DNA of 64,000 nucleotides from Saprospiraceae bacterium (lineage in GTDB: Bacteria; Bacteroidota; Bacteroidia; Chitinophagales; Saprospiraceae): assembly GCA_022841745.1 (NCBI GenBank), contig JALHQW010000010.1, positions 1-64,000 on the forward strand, written 5' to 3'. Each line of letters begins with the position of its first letter. The stretch's first letter is position 1. Made by a program: the position numbers and the translations under genes. This document shows positions 25,901-35,400 of the stretch, piece by piece. Below the pieces are notes generated by a model that did not search any database, was not told the origin of the DNA, and saw only the letters and a program-made list of their open reading frames with translations.

Positions 25901-27267
25901 CAAGCGGGGTCTGCACGGTGACCGACTCTGTGCTGGTCTATGTGGATTCGTTGCCTGATTTGACCATCAGTGCCCTTCCAAACAAGGCAACTTATTGCCA
26001 AGATGAAGAAGTTACATTGGTTTCACCGACCTATGAGCCTGGAAATTTTCCTGAAATTGATTTGATGTGGTTAGGCACTCAGCCCGGTGCCTTGACGCCC
26101 GATTCGTTCTTGAACCTTGTTTTCAATGCCATTGAAACGCACACCTATATCCGCCAGACAACTGTCCATGCTTGTACCAGTATTGATTCAATCGAAATAA
26201 TCGTGATTCCACCAATGGAGATAGAGATAATACCAGAAATGGATACGATATGCCCTTTCGGCTCGGTACAGTTCAGCGTTATTGGCCCACCGGAATTGGA
26301 AAACTTTGTCTGGAGCCCTGCGGAAAATTTCAATAATTCAACCATCAGGGAACCAATTGCCACTGCTGAGGTGGCGACCATAATTACGCTAAGCGCCGAA
26401 TACAAGGGCTGCCCAGTTGGGGACACAGATACCTTATTTGTACATGCATTTATTGTTGATGCAGGGCCTGACCAAACCGTGGTGGCAGGAGAACCTGTAG
26501 ACCTGATGGGCACGTCCAATAAACCGGTTGTCTCCTTTACATGGACTGACAAAGATGGTAACGTAGTAGCGACCACGGCTAATGCTACTGTCACAACTTG
26601 CGAGGACAACACCTATACGCTTACAGGGGAAGATGAAAACGGTTGTTTGTTTTCTAATTCAATGAATGTTTTTGTAACGGAAGGCTTCAGGATTGACTCG
26701 GTCATTGGTAAGGAATACGTTGTCAATGACAGTCTTATTTTTGAAGGCGAAGAGTTCGTGCTTATCGCTTACACATCTCCTAAGGTTTTGCCCGGTGCCA
26801 CTTACGACTGGTACATAAACGATATTTTGGTTTCTACTACCAACGATACCATCTCCGAAGTGCTAAATGCAGCTGAGATTTTCGGGCCTGACAACAAACG
26901 GTTTGAGACAAGTTCCATAAAAGTAGAAATCTTGATCCCGGTTGGCTGTACCAGCATTGACAGTAATTCGGTTTCTATCCATAATATTCCCTTGGCCATG
27001 CCCAATGCATTTTCTCCAAACGGAGATGAATCAAATGATTGGTTCCAAATTGTAAGCAACGTGCCATTGACCATCAACGAATTCAAGGTTTGGAACCGAT
27101 GGGGCTATTTGGTTTACGATAATGACAATCCGGAGGATGGCTGGGATGGAAAGCAAAAAAATGAAGAGGCGCCATCAGATGTTTATATCTATAAAATTGT
27201 CTATCAAATCACCGGGGGCAGTGGCAAACAGTACACCCAAAAAGGGGATGTGACCCTCCTCCGCTAA
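22963..27267 (+). CDS. Large secreted multidomain protein with gliding-motility type C-terminal domain (T9SS cargo)
   Basis: 1434 residues. Signal peptide 1-18. After an N-terminal domain with DDCDG and paired Cys (about 20-165) comes a CUB-like domain (about 180-300; FLFYDGPNA), a choice-of-anchor-L type domain (about 310-555; FEYVFGSEEYP), a Calx-beta-like region (about 565-680), several Ig/PKD-like modules with ICLGESATL-type starts (about 690-1190) and a C-terminal CHU_C/gliding-type sorting domain (about 1350-1434; MPNAFSPNGDESNDWF and NRWGYLVYDN). The last directs export by the type IX system. Probably a surface or secreted adhesin. Ends 12 nt before a terminator. Confidence 0.92.
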   Translation: MKYLFTFPLLLLAVAAFAQPLNDDCDGIVNLGPAPSCPTDVLHNNVGATASNIGADNIPGCWVGGNTNSDVWFSFVAVDTILDYRITLTACPDNDLGLGPIANPQIAVYRGDCEFDGLQLLSCKTSNNGDNIIELDLIGLTPGITYFFKVNDWSPTGTPNSGAFKLCITKKPPIFTIDEGGSTACSGTLTDTGGPDDDYGNNENFTYTICPDQPHNCINFTLEYYNIEQSVFFQTTDQFLFYDGPNAQSPLIANLSGAGDGANYGGVCYSVAAQSGCLTIVFQSDATTSFEGFLGYWECTTEACQPSAEISVQTGASPQEIVESIVGGQTTITITNIDCEGGQLGTFQAGPNSDLGLEKGMLLTSGSAANVANPGGFFTSVDLGLDGDSDLDYLSLLGGEDLVSVDACIVELDVFAATDEINFEYVFGSEEYPIFVNSEYNDIFAFLVSGPGIVGDPSIGNQQNVATLPNGDFIQINSVNYNTNWEFYRDNQNGQSVAYNGLTSDSMGIKKSLTARIETIPCNTYHLKIAIADRSPDFGDPEFFDRIYDSGVFISDIKGGSPNLGVTYNSGIDYLVESCVITPDVLNISLSKELANPVTYDIILGGTATQGLDYSLNLPGSVTFVTGQEVFSFDIMAIADLLPEGTETINIQLVSDFGCGATTVADLEILLYDLLEVEILDQGPDTILVCEGAGIQLQATGAQAYTWQPSSIFSNANISNPTADTDSSIWVTVTGNLGICSDMDSIFLQVIDPMVNISPTEETIYLCTGESVTLTAANNVGNSNLEWFTFFINLPDPNNPVQAITPGPGEDFIPLQVSVELGGCTAIDEVTIIVDPFDFPVVANDTTICENYSVQLASDIIGGTTTFSWTPSNSLMPSGDVSGPIATPDVTTTYTLIASSATGTCQDTAEVTVTVLPIDVAIQNPDTVFICLGESATLTNTNTTNNVGLTWSPNFFLNQISPQEVIVNPPVSTWYYAKLTSGVCTVTDSVLVYVDSLPDLTISALPNKATYCQDEEVTLVSPTYEPGNFPEIDLMWLGTQPGALTPDSFLNLVFNAIETHTYIRQTTVHACTSIDSIEIIVIPPMEIEIIPEMDTICPFGSVQFSVIGPPELENFVWSPAENFNNSTIREPIATAEVATIITLSAEYKGCPVGDTDTLFVHAFIVDAGPDQTVVAGEPVDLMGTSNKPVVSFTWTDKDGNVVATTANATVTTCEDNTYTLTGEDENGCLFSNSMNVFVTEGFRIDSVIGKEYVVNDSLIFEGEEFVLIAYTSPKVLPGATYDWYINDILVSTTNDTISEVLNAAEIFGPDNKRFETSSIKVEILIPVGCTSIDSNSVSIHNIPLAMPNAFSPNGDESNDWFQIVSNVPLTINEFKVWNRWGYLVYDNDNPEDGWDGKQKNEEAPSDVYIYKIVYQITGGSGKQYTQKGDVTLLR

Positions 27268-27277
27268 AGCATCCTGG

Positions 27278-27314
27278 AAAAGGCAGCAAGTCCACCTGCT
27301 GCCTTTTTCTTTTA
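27278..27314 (+). terminator. Terminator after the T9SS cargo gene
   Basis: Stem AAAAGGCAGCA / TGCTGCCTTTTT with an 8-nt loop, followed by CTTTT. It ends 5 nt before the next ATG. Confidence 0.85.
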
Positions 27315-27318
27315 CCGC

Positions 27319-27792
27319 ATGAGCAGAACCATTGAGCTAAACCTTTTGGAGTTCCAACCCAAATTGAACCTGGTAAAGCGGGAGGGCAAAGTTTTTATTT
27401 TTGACCCAATCCGAAACAAATACCTGGTTCAGACACCGGAGGAGGTTGTCCGGCAGCTTTTTTTAAGCTATATTTTGTCGTCAAAAGGTTTTCCAAAGAA
27501 CAGGATTAGGACGGAGAAAATGTTGAAAGTCAATGAGTTGACGAAGCGTTGCGACATCTTGGTCTTCGATTGGGAGATGCAGCCCTATTTGTTGGTAGAA
27601 TGCAAATCCCCCAACGTGCCACTTACGGAGGCAAGCCTGAGGCAGGTGGCATCCTACAACCTACCACTCAAGGTCAAGTATTTAGTGCTGACGAACGGCA
27701 TCACAAATTATTGCTGTGAATTGGATTACGAAAACGGCCAATGGCAGTTTTTAGAAAGCATTCCTGCCTTTCCTAACCAACCTTCAAAGTAG
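27319..27792 (+). CDS. Stand-alone HsdR N-terminal (PD-(D/E)XK-like) domain protein
   Basis: 157 residues matching only the N-terminal nuclease-like domain of type I restriction enzymes: CDILVFDWEMQPYLLVECKSP (D, then E-x-K) near residues 75-95, then VASYNLPLKVKYLVLTNG. There is no helicase part, and the gene is complete with its own start and stop, so it is not a broken hsdR. Short versions like this are common in Bacteroidota, where they are not part of a restriction operon. The biological role is unknown. Unrelated neighbours give no hint. Confidence 0.8.
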   Translation: MSRTIELNLLEFQPKLNLVKREGKVFIFDPIRNKYLVQTPEEVVRQLFLSYILSSKGFPKNRIRTEKMLKVNELTKRCDILVFDWEMQPYLLVECKSPNVPLTEASLRQVASYNLPLKVKYLVLTNGITNYCCELDYENGQWQFLESIPAFPNQPSK

Positions 27793-27911
27793 AATTCCTA
27801 CCTTTCGCCCACAAAACCTAACCAAAGGTACAGTGAGCGGATGGCGATAGTTTTAGGTAAAAAAATTACCTGCAATTCCTCCATCGTTCACTGCCCAGCG
27901 AAAAGAACGCT

Positions 27912-28862
27912 ATGAGCAAAGAAAGCATACTCGTCATAGGTGCCAACGGGCAAATCGGCTCGGTGCTGACGGGTGCATTAAGAAAGGAGTTTGGCGAGAA
28001 GAATGTGTGGGCTACGGATATTCGAGCAGCCAATGGCTACGAAGGGCAGTTTGAGCTACTCAATGTCATGGATGCCAAAGCCATCGCCTCTGCTGTGGAG
28101 CGGCACAATATTACCCAAGTTTATCACCTTGCAGCCATACTTTCCGCAAAGGGAGAGCAAAACCCCTTGCAGACTTGGGACATCAACATGGGCGGACTTT
28201 TTAACGTGTTTGAAGTAGCCCGTGAGAAAAAAGTCGCAAAGGTCTTCTACCCAAGCTCCATTGCAGTCTTCGGGGCCGACATACCCCGCCAGATGACACC
28301 ACAGGATGCCGTATTGAAGCCAACCACGGTTTATGGAATGAGCAAATCGGCAGGTGAGCTTTGGAGCCAATATTACCATTTGAAGTATGACATGGACATC
28401 CGCTCCCTTCGTTACCCTGGAGTCGTCGGCTGGCAGAGCGACCCTGGAGGCGGTACTACGGACTATGCGGTTGATATTTACCATTATGCAGAAAGGGGGG
28501 AGGACTACAACTGTTTCCTTAGCGAAAATACCGCCCTGCCTATGATTTACATGGATGATGCTATTCGGGCCACCTTGGAATTGATGGACGCAGCTACAGC
28601 CAAAATAAAAGTACGAACCAGCTATAACTTGGCAGGCATGAGTTTTTCCCCAGTTGAAATTGCGGCTTCCATTCAAAAACTGAAACCCGGTTTCAACATC
28701 TCTTATTCACCAGACTTCCGACAAAAAATCGCTGAAAGCTGGCCGGAGAGCATTGACGACTCAGCAGCAAGGACAGATTGGGGCTGGAAACCAGCTTTTG
28801 ACCTTAAAAAAATGACGGAGGATATGCTGTTTCACTTGAAGGCGAAGTATCAGGTTGTTTAG
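27912..28862 (+). CDS. NAD-dependent L-threonine 3-dehydrogenase (epimerase-fold type)
   Basis: 316 residues, short-chain dehydrogenase/epimerase fold. The NAD-binding GANGQIG is near residues 9-15 and the catalytic YGMSK motif near 140-144. It resembles UDP-glucose 4-epimerases, but sequence features such as FYPSSIAVFG and the linked kbl gene 160 nt downstream point to the epimerase-type threonine dehydrogenase known from Bacteroidota and trypanosomes. Together the two genes would turn threonine into glycine and acetyl-CoA. A TACCTTTC promoter-like element lies near 27799. Confidence 0.85.
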   Translation: MSKESILVIGANGQIGSVLTGALRKEFGEKNVWATDIRAANGYEGQFELLNVMDAKAIASAVERHNITQVYHLAAILSAKGEQNPLQTWDINMGGLFNVFEVAREKKVAKVFYPSSIAVFGADIPRQMTPQDAVLKPTTVYGMSKSAGELWSQYYHLKYDMDIRSLRYPGVVGWQSDPGGGTTDYAVDIYHYAERGEDYNCFLSENTALPMIYMDDAIRATLELMDAATAKIKVRTSYNLAGMSFSPVEIAASIQKLKPGFNISYSPDFRQKIAESWPESIDDSAARTDWGWKPAFDLKKMTEDMLFHLKAKYQVV

Positions 28863-28891
28863 TGATTCGTGATTGGTGACTCGTGATTCGT
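28862..28891. repeat. Heptamer tandem array (4 units)
   Basis: Units GTGATTC, GTGATTG, GTGACTC, GTGATTC begin at the last base of the tdh-like stop codon. The same heptamer family, reverse complemented (AATCACG/AATCACC), lies inside the gene at 32451, and as GTGACTC at 46791. Confidence 0.8.
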
Positions 28892-29022
28892 ACCATAGAT
28901 TCTGGGCAAAAAAGGTGTTTCGTTAAGCTTTTTCATCGAAAAACTCATTGGAAATCAAGCAATTAAATAGTTTTCTATTATTTGAATCCAACAATCCAAC
29001 AATTTCAACAATACATCCAACC

Positions 29023-30210
29023 ATGTTCGATAACGTCCGCACAGCACTCCAACAGGAGATTCAAGAAATAAAAGACGCAGGCCTTTACAAAAGGGAGCGA
29101 GTCATCGTGACACCCCAAGGCCCCGTTATCAAAACCGACCAGGGCCTTGAAGTACTGAACTTCTGTGCCAATAATTATTTAGGGCTTTCCTCCCATCCCA
29201 AAGTGATTGAAGCGGCACACGAAGCAATAAGGACGCATGGCTTTGGCCTTTCCTCCGTGCGCTTCATTTGCGGAACCCAGGACTTGCACAAGACCCTTGA
29301 GCGCAAAACCGCTGATTTCTTGGGCCAGGAGGATGCCATTCTGTATGCGGCAGCCTTCGATGCAAACGGCGGCCTTTTTGAGCCATTGCTTGGTGCAGAA
29401 GACGCCATCATATCAGATGAGCTTAACCACGCCAGTATTATAGATGGCATAAGGCTTTGCAAGGCCAACCGCCTCCGATACAAGCACAACGACATGGCAG
29501 ATTTGGAGGTACAACTCAAGTCATGCCAAGACGCCCGCCGCCGGATGATTTTCACGGATGGGGCGTTCAGCATGGATGGCACCATTGCACAGTTGGACAA
29601 AATCTGCGACCTCGCCGACAAATACAATGCGATGGTGGCTATAGACGAATGCCATGCAACCGGCTTCTTGGGTAAAACAGGCCGGGGCACCCACGAGCAC
29701 CGGGGAGTGATGGACAGGGTTGATATTATAACCGGAACTTTTGGAAAGGCACTTGGCGGAGCGAGTGGCGGCTTCACCGCAGCCAAAAGGGAAATTGTGG
29801 AACTTTTGCGCCAGCGAAGCCGGCCTTATTTGTTCTCGAATACGCTTGCCCCCTCCATAGCAGGTGCTTCCATAGCGGTACTCGACATGTTGACGGAAAC
29901 CACCGACCTTCGGGATAAATTGGAGCGGAACACCCAATGGTTTAGAAATGCAATGACTTCGTCAGGCTTCGACATTATACCAGGAGTACACCCTATAGTG
30001 CCTATCATGCTGTACGATGCTGTTCTTGCCCAAAATTTTGCCGCTAAGTTATTGGATGAGGGAATCTACGTTATAGGCTTCTTCTTCCCTGTGGTGCCCA
30101 AGGGCAAGGCTCGTATTCGGGTGCAAATCTCTGCTGCCCACGAGCAAGCCCACCTTGAAAAGGCGGTTGCAGCATTCACAAAAATTGGAAAGGAATTGGG
30201 CGTGATTTAA
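29023..30210 (+). CDS. kbl: Glycine C-acetyltransferase (2-amino-3-ketobutyrate CoA ligase)
   Basis: 395 residues. PLP enzyme that splits 2-amino-3-oxobutanoate with CoA into glycine and acetyl-CoA. Typical alpha-oxoamine synthase pattern: [14 protein letters not shown] near 47, [29 protein letters not shown] and the PLP lysine in [14 protein letters not shown] (about residue 245). The ATG at 29023 is preferred to the TTG at 28948. Preceded by octamer-like CAACAATC leader repeats (28984-29022). Works with the dehydrogenase gene upstream. Confidence 0.93.
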   Translation: MFDNVRTALQQEIQEIKDAGLYKRERVIVTPQGPVIKTDQGLEVLNFCANNYLGLSSHPKVIEAAHEAIRTHGFGLSSVRFICGTQDLHKTLERKTADFLGQEDAILYAAAFDANGGLFEPLLGAEDAIISDELNHASIIDGIRLCKANRLRYKHNDMADLEVQLKSCQDARRRMIFTDGAFSMDGTIAQLDKICDLADKYNAMVAIDECHATGFLGKTGRGTHEHRGVMDRVDIITGTFGKALGGASGGFTAAKREIVELLRQRSRPYLFSNTLAPSIAGASIAVLDMLTETTDLRDKLERNTQWFRNAMTSSGFDIIPGVHPIVPIMLYDAVLAQNFAAKLLDEGIYVIGFFFPVVPKGKARIRVQISAAHEQAHLEKAVAAFTKIGKELGVI

Positions 30211-30211
30211 C

Positions 30212-30643
30212 TCAAAGACTAATAGAATCCAGCTTGACGGCGCTGGTATCCGGCAGGGCTTTCCTTAGTTCCAATTTAAAGGGGAAATTGTTGATGGTTA
30301 CGCTTAATTGAAGGAAATCTGAGTTGAGCGAGTCCACGGCATATACCAATGGGGTTTCGCCTTTTTGCTTGATTTCGTTTTCGGAATAGCTGTAGTCATA
30401 GGTAGTTTCCATGGTGGTTGGCGTCAGGTTGGTTTTCATGGCTTCCTCTGAGAACTCATAATAGGTTCCTGTCAGTGTCTCTGTTTCCTTGCCATTTCTG
30501 AACCCTCTTTGCAATTCCCACCGGCCAAGTAGTTCGTTCTTTTCGTACTCAGGTTTCTGGTATGCGGTTGATGCCGTTTCGTTCTGGCAAGAAAAAATCA
30601 AGCATCCGCCCAATAAGAGGGAAATGGAGAAATTAAGTGACAT
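30212..30643 (-). CDS. Small predicted lipoprotein, hypothetical
   Basis: 143 residues from the ATG at 30643. A hydrophobic N-terminus ends in a lipobox-like LIFSC, so lipid attachment at the Cys near residue 19 is likely. The mature part starts with LLGRWELQRG, the opening seen in small lipocalin-like lipoproteins of Bacteroidota, and is otherwise beta-rich. Its stop is 1 nt from the kbl stop, transcription converging. An ATG 36 nt further upstream is less likely because it spoils the signal peptide. Confidence 0.7.
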   Translation of the reverse strand: MSLNFSISLLLGGCLIFSCQNETASTAYQKPEYEKNELLGRWELQRGFRNGKETETLTGTYYEFSEEAMKTNLTPTTMETTYDYSYSENEIKQKGETPLVYAVDSLNSDFLQLSVTINNFPFKLELRKALPDTSAVKLDSISL

Positions 30644-31053
30644 GTTTTGGAGAGTTGAAGTAAGCGAAAAGCGGTGCATGAAGCTTTCAATCTATAAAGG
30701 TATTTAGCCCAAATTTGCCCCATTTCAAACGCTTTTGGCATCGCAAAATTAGCAAAATCCAGTATTAATTCAATTTAGGGATCCATTCTTAAAATTCTGT
30801 ACCACGATACCCAACTATGGAAAGGCCTTTTCATGTCTCAACAATGGAGCGTTAGTTGCAAGCGGTAAGTTCTTTGGTTGAAAATGGCAGTCGCTAAACA
30901 AGTATAAACCGTACTGTTTTTTTGCCGCTGACCTTGGTAACTTCTCAGCCCCAACGGTCGTTTTTAATGCCTACTTATCCGGGAAGTGAAAACAACATTT
31001 TCGCTCCAAAGCCCCCCCTTGAATTATTGCCAGTTTCAATAAAATCTAGCTCA
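30644..31053. other. Intergenic, no gene seen
   Basis: 410 nt between divergent lipoprotein genes. An open frame from 30922 continues into the next gene but its early part is Pro/Ser-rich, has no signal peptide and is best read as leader. No clear repeats or RNA genes. Confidence 0.5.
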
Positions 31054-32394
31054 ATGAGTTTTCGCCAATGTATTATTTTTATCGGGTTTGTGCTTGGAAG
31101 CTTCACCTTTCAGGGTTGCCTAAAGGACTCATGTACCAGAAGTGTGAACTTCACCCGCATTGAGCCAATCTTTGAGAATATGGAGGCGGTTCGCAATACA
31201 GCCATTATTTTGGAACCTCCAAAACCCATCCAAAACCCGGGGCGAGTAGTGAGTTATGGCTCCCAACTTCTAATCAATGAAAAAGGAAAAGGCATTCACT
31301 TGATTGACAATTCCGACCCTGTCAATCCTTTCATGTCTTCGTTTTTGGCAATACCTGGCAACTACAATTTTGCTGTGAACAACGGTGTTTTGTATGCCAA
31401 CAGCTACGTTGACCTCTTGGTGTTTGAACTAAACGTGATGGGGCCAAGTACGATGCCAGACCAAACTGCCAGTTTTCCTACTACAAGGTTGCAGCAGGTT
31501 TTTAACGCATTCTGGGAAAACGATGCCTCCAACGAAGTCGCTTTTAGCTACCAGTCTGTACCCGTTACCGAGGTTTTGGACTGTTCGGCGTACGGGGAAT
31601 ATGCTTCCAGTGATAATGGCCAATTGGTGGAAATTGCTGAAAGGCAGGTTTTCAAGGGTAATGATTTAGCAATTGTTAATAGTGTTGATTCTACATTCAC
31701 AACGGGTGGGCTATCCCACGGCCTTTCCGATGCCGCTATTGCCCAGTTTACCATTTTGGATGGGAAGTTATACGCCCTTAACCAAGAGAATCTTCGGGTA
31801 TTCGACCTCACAAACCCCCTACAGCCAGAGGCGATTGCAAGCCATTTTATCGGGTTGGACATACTAAAGCTTGGTAATTATGAAAACGCCATGACCACTT
31901 CCAACTTTTACAGTTCATTGGTTCTTGATGTGTCAAACGGAGCCACTCCTTCTGTTATTAACTCAGTACCAATGGCCTCAGCCTGTGACCATATTGCCTT
32001 CAAAGGTGACCTTGTTTTTATTTCGAAAAACACTGGAAATGAGTGTTATGCAGAAAGAAATGAGCTTATTGTAACAGGTACCCCAGTTTACGACTTATCT
32101 AATATCGTGGGAAATTATCCCATGAACGACCCACGTGGAATGGCCATTCGTGGTGATTATTTGCTACTTTGCGATGGTGCAAATGGACTTAAAATATTTG
32201 ACATTTCAGAAGAAGGGCGAGTTGCTGAAAACCTGGTCGCCAATGCAAAAAACGTATATGCCTACGACGTGTTGACAGTTGACAGCACAGCCAACCAAAT
32301 CATCGTAATTGGGGCGGATGGCGTTTATCAATATGAATTTCAAGGTCAAGCCAATGGCGACCCATTATTCCTCAGCAAAATCAGTTTCGAGTAA
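31054..32394 (+). CDS. Lipoprotein with LVIVD-type beta-propeller repeats
   Basis: 446 residues from the ATG at 31054, giving a lipoprotein signal (FVLGSFTFQGC, Cys near residue 23). The mature protein contains about five repeats of the form (h)xVFDLTNPxxPxxI, for example IHLIDNSDPVNPFM and LRVFDLTNPLQPEA. These match LVIVD repeats predicted to form a beta-propeller on the cell surface. Exact role unknown. 56 nt before the ThuA fusion gene, same strand, possibly co-transcribed. Confidence 0.82.
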   Translation: MSFRQCIIFIGFVLGSFTFQGCLKDSCTRSVNFTRIEPIFENMEAVRNTAIILEPPKPIQNPGRVVSYGSQLLINEKGKGIHLIDNSDPVNPFMSSFLAIPGNYNFAVNNGVLYANSYVDLLVFELNVMGPSTMPDQTASFPTTRLQQVFNAFWENDASNEVAFSYQSVPVTEVLDCSAYGEYASSDNGQLVEIAERQVFKGNDLAIVNSVDSTFTTGGLSHGLSDAAIAQFTILDGKLYALNQENLRVFDLTNPLQPEAIASHFIGLDILKLGNYENAMTTSNFYSSLVLDVSNGATPSVINSVPMASACDHIAFKGDLVFISKNTGNECYAERNELIVTGTPVYDLSNIVGNYPMNDPRGMAIRGDYLLLCDGANGLKIFDISEEGRVAENLVANAKNVYAYDVLTVDSTANQIIVIGADGVYQYEFQGQANGDPLFLSKISFE

Positions 32395-32450
32395 AGCATC
32401 CGTTCCATTTCCTTGAAAAACGCTATCCTTGCCCCCTAAAATTTTAGGCA

Positions 32451-35400
32451 ATGGCGTTGAAATACTTGACCGGAATCCTGATTTCCATTTCCATTTTTTT
32501 CTTTTTGACCGCTTGTGGCCCTGAACCCAAATTGCTTGTTTTCACAAAAACAGCTGGGTATCGCCACGCCAGTATCGAGGCAGGTGTGGCAGCCATCCAG
32601 CAACTTGGGCAAGCAGAAGGCTTCACTGTGGAAACTACCGAAGACAGTACCCTCATCACCGAAGAGAACCTGAGGCAATATGCTGCTGTCCTGTTTTTAA
32701 ACACATCTGGCGATGTACTAAACAATTGGCAACAAGCTGATTTTCAGCGATATATTGAAGCGGGCGGAGGTTTTGTGGGCATACATGGAGCAGCTGCAAC
32801 AGAATATGACTGGAAATGGTATGGCAAATTAGTCGGTGCATTTTTCGATGAACATCCCGAAATTCAACAAGCCACCGTCAATGTAGTGAATAGCGACCAC
32901 CCTGCTACAAAGGGACTTGCGACAACCTGGCCCCGCACCGATGAATGGTACAATTTCAAGCCCGTGCCACCCAACGACAAGGTCTATATCACGGGTGCAA
33001 AAGGCAACTACACCCATAGTAGTATAGACAGCTCCGAAGCGGCTATCAATGTACCCATGAACGCTCGCTGGATTTTTGACAGCAAAAAGCCTTTCCTCTC
33101 CGAACAGGTAAAAGTTTTGCTTACCCTTGATGAAAATACCTTCAAAGGCGGCAAACATGGCGCTTCCCATCCCATTGCATGGTGCCAGGAATACGAAGGC
33201 GGGCGCTCATTTTATACGGGCCTTGGGCACACAGAAGAAAGCTTTTCGGAAGAAAATTTCCTTAAACACCTAACAGGTGGCATCAAATGGGCGATTGGAA
33301 AAGGCAAAATTGACTACGCCAAGGTCAAGACCCAACGTATTCCGCCTCTCGATCGGTTCGTGCGCACAGTGCTGGCAGAGAACTTAGACGAACCTACCGA
33401 GTTGGCCATTTTTCCAGATGGCAGCGGTAAGGTGCTTTTTGTGGAACGAAAGGGCGCCATCAAAATCTATTACCCGGAGTGGGACACCGTGGAGACCATC
33501 GTTCACTTGCCCGTTTACAAAGAGTTTGAAGAAGGGGTTATGGGTGTGGCCTTCGACCCCAACTACGAAAAAAACCACTGGATTTATATTTTTTACTCCT
33601 TGATGGAAGGGGGCCGGAGGAACCGCCTCAGCCGCTTCGACTTCACGGACGACATCATTCATCACAGCACGGAGAAGGTACTACTCGAAGTGCCGGAGCA
33701 AGTCGGCTGCTGCCACACGGGTGGCTCCATTGATTTCGATTCAAAGGGCAACCTCTTCCTCAGCACGGGCGATAATACCAATCCTTTTGAGTCGGATGGA
33801 TTTTCCCCAGCTGATGGGCGGCCCGGTAGGGAGCTGTTCGATGCCAGACGCTCAGCCTCCAATACCAACGACCTTCGTGGAAAAATCCTGCGCATCACAC
33901 CGCAGCCGGATGGCACTTACACGATTCCCAAAGGAAATCTTTTCCCCGAAGGGACGCCCAAAACCCGCCCTGAAATCTTCGTTATGGGCTGCCGAAATCC
34001 GTACCGAATCGCCGTTGACAAACAGACGGACTGCCTCTATTGGGGAGATGTGGGCCCTGATGCTGGGAAGAATGGCGTTGACCGTGGCTCCAAGGGCTAT
34101 GACTTCTGGGGGCGTGCTTGCGAGGCAGGCTATTATGGTTGGCCCTTGTTTCGGGGCAACCATACTTACTTCGATTACAATTTTGCCACAAAAAAAAGCG
34201 GCCCCATGCACAACCCCGATAAGCCCATCAACGACTCGCCTTACAACACTGGCCTGAGGGAACTTCCACCGCTCACCCCACCCCTCATCTGGTACAGCTA
34301 CGACGAAAGCCTCGAATTCCCTTGGCTGGCCACCGGTGGCAAAAACCCCATGGCGGGTCCCATATTTCACGCCGCTGAATTTAAAAAAACACCTCCCACA
34401 ATCCTCAATTCACGAATCACGAATCACCAATCACCAATCACGAATCACCAATCACTTTTCCCCGAATATTTCGAAAACAAATTCTTCATTTATGAATGGA
34501 TGCGCAACTTCATCTATGTTGTCACCTTGGATGAAAAAGGGAAGTTCGTTCAGGCCGACCCTTTCCTGCCCAACGAAAAATGGAATCGCCCAATGGACAT
34601 GGCCTTTGGCCCCGATGGGGCACTTTATGTGCTGGAATATGGTATCCAATGGTTTGCCCAAAACCCCGATGCAAGGCTTAACAAGATTGAATTTGCCCCC
34701 GGCAACCGTAGGCCAGTGGCAAAGATTGACAGCCTAGTTGCGATGGGTGCAGCACCTTTGAAACTCCGTTTAAGTGCCACTTCATCAAAGGATTATGATG
34801 GAGATGCCTTGACTTATGAGTGGTCGGTGGCGGGCAACAAAACGCAATTCAAGACAGTTGCATTTGATTATACCTTCTCATCGCCGGGCGAATACGAGGT
34901 GAAATTGAAAGTGACCGACCCCAGCGGCCTTTCGTCGAGAGCAAGCAAAACTATCATCGTAGGCAATTCAAAACCTAGCGTGGCATGGCGGTTGGGCGGC
35001 AACCAGACCTTTTATTGGGATAATGAAAAATTGGACTATCAGCTCGATATCAGTGACCCAGAAGATGGCAGTCTTGCCAATGGTAAAATTGATGCCCGCC
35101 GGGTGAAACTCACTATTGACTACTTGACCGAAGGGCAGGACGTGGCCGCCATCGTCATGGGGCACCAGACCAAGGAGTCCGCTGTTGGTAGTCTTCAGTT
35201 TGCATCGGGGTACAAGCTGATAGAACAAAACGACTGTAAGACATGCCATGCAGTTGACGCCAAGGTGAATGGGCCGAGCTATATTGACATTGCCAACCGT
35301 TATTATGCCAGCGAGTTTGCGGTGCAAAACCTGAGCAAAAAAGTGATGACGGGCGGCGCTGGAAACTGGGGTGAAACTGCCATGAGCGCCCACCCGAACC

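Noticed and set aside
27912-28862. UDP-glucose 4-epimerase
   Set aside because: Same fold, but linkage to kbl and the sequence around the active site favour the threonine dehydrogenase subgroup.
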